A stretch of DNA of 64,000 bases from Strix aluco. Lineage: Eukaryota > Chordata > Aves > Strigiformes > Strigidae. The position numbers and the translations under genes were made by a program. Positions within the stretch are counted from its first letter, which is position 1, and every line of letters begins with the position of its first letter. The stretch covers positions 46,820,892 through 46,884,891 of the forward strand of contig NC_133971.1 in the NCBI RefSeq assembly GCF_031877795.1, read 5' to 3'. The notes beneath the pieces were generated by a model that saw nothing but the letters and a program-made list of their open reading frames with translations, did not search any database and was not told the origin of the DNA. Of this stretch, positions 49,628-64,000 are shown piece by piece.

Positions 49628-49680
49628 CCGGAAGTGGCGCGCGGTGCGGCGGGCGGGGCCACCGTTGCTAGGCGGAAGTG
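49628..49680 (+). promoter_or_regulatory. CEP120: Two ETS-type sites and an X-box-like half site
   Basis: CCGGAAGTG at 49628-49636 and GCGGAAGTG at 49672-49680 are good GABP/ELK-type sites. GTTGCTAGGC at 49664-49673 lies directly in front of the second and matches the left half of the RFX X-box (GTTGCC/T-N-RG). RFX factors drive many centriole and cilium genes, so the placement fits CEP120, but the right half of the X-box is poor. Confidence 0.4.
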
Positions 49681-49830
49681 CGGCGGCAGGCGGCGGTTGG
49701 CGTTTAAAGGCTCCGAGGCGGTAAAAGGGTGGCAAGTGGCGGCGGGGGTTTTGGTCTGCTTTTCGTCGTGCCTCCTGAGCGGCTGCGATTCCCCGTCCCC
49801 GCCCCAGCAGCCCCCGGGCAGAGCGGGGAG

Positions 49831-62424
<12,594 letters not shown>

Positions 62425-63853
62425 GTACAGTTTTTTTTTGTTGATCTTATTCTTTGCAATAACAGTATCTTTCCTTTCAATACAAAGCCTTCATAATCTG
62501 AATGATTGCTGGCAGTATGCCACTGGATGCCTTTTATGTAGCTGATTTTCAGTAGTGAAATATTTTGGAATGTTCATGTGGCTCATCACTAAACTTCTGA
62601 GCATTAAAGATAGTATGTAACACATCACCTGCACTGTAAATTGAGCTTGAATATCTGAGCTCGGACAATACAGATCCTCATTCAGTCTGTAGAGGAAAAG
62701 AAGGGTTACTTGTCTTTTTACTTTCTACCTGCCTTTCCAGCTGATCAAAGGAGTGATTTCTGTAGCTTTCCATGTCTTCATCAAGAACTCCTTATAGTGT
62801 TTCAGTAAGAGACAGATCACCTGGTTTCTGTGTGACAATGAATCTAAAGGAAGCACATTCTAGAACCAATGTAGTAAATGCATTATTATTTTGAGAGGTA
62901 GTATCAGGGTTTATTGATAGTCATTGCATGCAAGAAGCAAGGATTAGTAGGGAGAAGTAGTATCTTTTCTTACATTAACTTGTGGAGTTATAAAAAAGAC
63001 AAGCTTTTTGTAATGCATGAGTTCTGTGCCTGAAGCAAAAGTAGAGAACTACCAGTGCTAATCGGGAACAATTGCTTAGAGATTAGTTTGTTACTGCTGT
63101 CAACATGAAAGTATGGGAGCACTTGTGGAGAATAAGCAGATGTTAGTTGGGACGTAAATGTGAAGTTGGAGGAATAAGAACTAAAAAGGTGCAGTACCAA
63201 TTAAAAGGGTGTTGAAACCTGTATCTGTATGCAGGTTAGGGTTTGGTTGTTTTTTTTAACATTGCCAGTGATGAGTGAAACTTTCTTTTATCAACTTGTT
63301 TGCTTTGTTTTAGGTTTTCCTTAGAGTTTAGGATCAAGAGTTTGTAGATACAGGGATGATTTTATTGTTTAAAAAAATTAATAAATTCCTACTTGTGGAA
63401 TATTAGTTACTGATGACATATGAGAATTCCGTGGTTTATAGACATTTTTACAGTTTGCCTTCTAGTTTCCATTAGGGCCCTTCTGGTGCACATGATGAAG
63501 CATATTGCTGAATAGTGATACGTTCTGAGAGGGTTGAATATTTGTGGCTGTGGAGGTGCACCTGCATTTGCTTTGTATTTGTTGTTCTGACAGAGTTTGG
63601 TATGATACAGCTTTAACTGATCAGCGGGAAGTCTATTCATGTTAATGATTCTTGGAGCTTAAGCTTTGTTTGAACTATGGTGAAAAGGGGTTGAGGTGTA
63701 GGGGTGGAATATTTTAAAACACAACTAATAATAGATTGCATCATTTAATAGTGTTATGTATAGACTATATTATTAAATGGTATGTGGCAAACAACATACA
63801 ATGGATGAAAATTCATCACACAAAAGTTTTTTCACACATTCCAAAAATTAATA
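62425..63853 (+). other. CEP120: CEP120 intron 9 (continues past the window)
   Basis: AT-rich DNA with no exon recognised. The next expected residues (YSYPFFGS-type) were not found before the window end. Confidence 0.8.
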
Positions 63854-64000
63854 TCACAGAATAATCTAGGTTGGAAAAGACCTTGAAGATCATCTAGTCC
63901 AACCATTAACCTAACACTGACAGATCCCAACTACACCATATCCCTAAGCACTATGTCGACCTGACTCTTAAACACCTCCAGGGATGGGGACTCCACCACC
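63854..64000 (-). mobile_element. CR1 LINE 3' end, cut by the window edge
   Basis: TCACAGAAT followed by CTAGGTTGGAAAAGACCTTG, then 'catctagtccaaccattaac' and 'cacctccagggatggggact' is the antisense CR1 3' UTR and ORF2 end. It continues to the right. Confidence 0.95.

Noticed and set aside
62425..63853. Next CEP120 exon
   Set aside because: Reading through 62425 happens to give Tyr-Ser after Arg as in other CEP120 proteins, but similarity stops at once and a good GT donor is present, so this is read as intron.

Overview
The window looks like bird nuclear DNA. It is AT-rich and intron-like, with two CpG-island promoters about 37 kb apart. It carries CR1 (chicken repeat 1) LINEs of several ages and solo LTRs of avian-type endogenous retroviruses. 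One LTR family (ends TGTGGTGGG...TACA) is one I associate with Neoaves rather than chicken, but that is memory, not a search. The exact species cannot be told.

Only one protein gene is read with confidence: CEP120 (centrosomal protein 120, centriole elongation and ciliogenesis), on the + strand. It starts at 49831 in a CpG island, and nine coding exons can be joined in frame to 62424, giving about 475 residues: the N-terminal C2 region, the linker and the first part of the third C2 domain. The rest lies to the right of the window. A possible alternative terminal exon with its own stop and AATAAA sits at 60912-61294.

On the left, a second CpG island (about 11640-13030) looks like the promoter of a minus-strand gene running out of the window to the left. 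In vertebrates the head-to-head neighbour of CEP120 is CSNK1G3 (casein kinase 1 gamma 3), so this is most likely its promoter and long first intron. No kinase-coding exon is visible. Candidate untranslated exons with good minus-strand splice sites are at 12081-12480, 8308-8406 (with a complete 19-codon uORF) and, more weakly, 4935-5005.

Layout: 1-12 kb, putative CSNK1G3 first intron with two CR1 pieces; 12-13 kb, CpG promoter; 13-29 kb, AT-rich intergenic DNA with decayed CR1 relics and small inverted repeats; 29-47 kb, a transposon-rich block. That block holds an LTR/CR1 junction, a tandem ~175-bp repeat next to a CR1 endonuclease fragment, a solo LTR with exact 5-bp target duplications, a solo LTR nested inside another, a third LTR type, and a nearly full-length CR1 with degraded ORF1 (GDSL esterase-like) and ORF2 (endonuclease plus reverse transcriptase). 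48-49 kb holds an old CR1 relic, 49.3-50.4 kb the CEP120 CpG island, and 50-64 kb the CEP120 body. I saw no rRNA, tRNA or CRISPR array.
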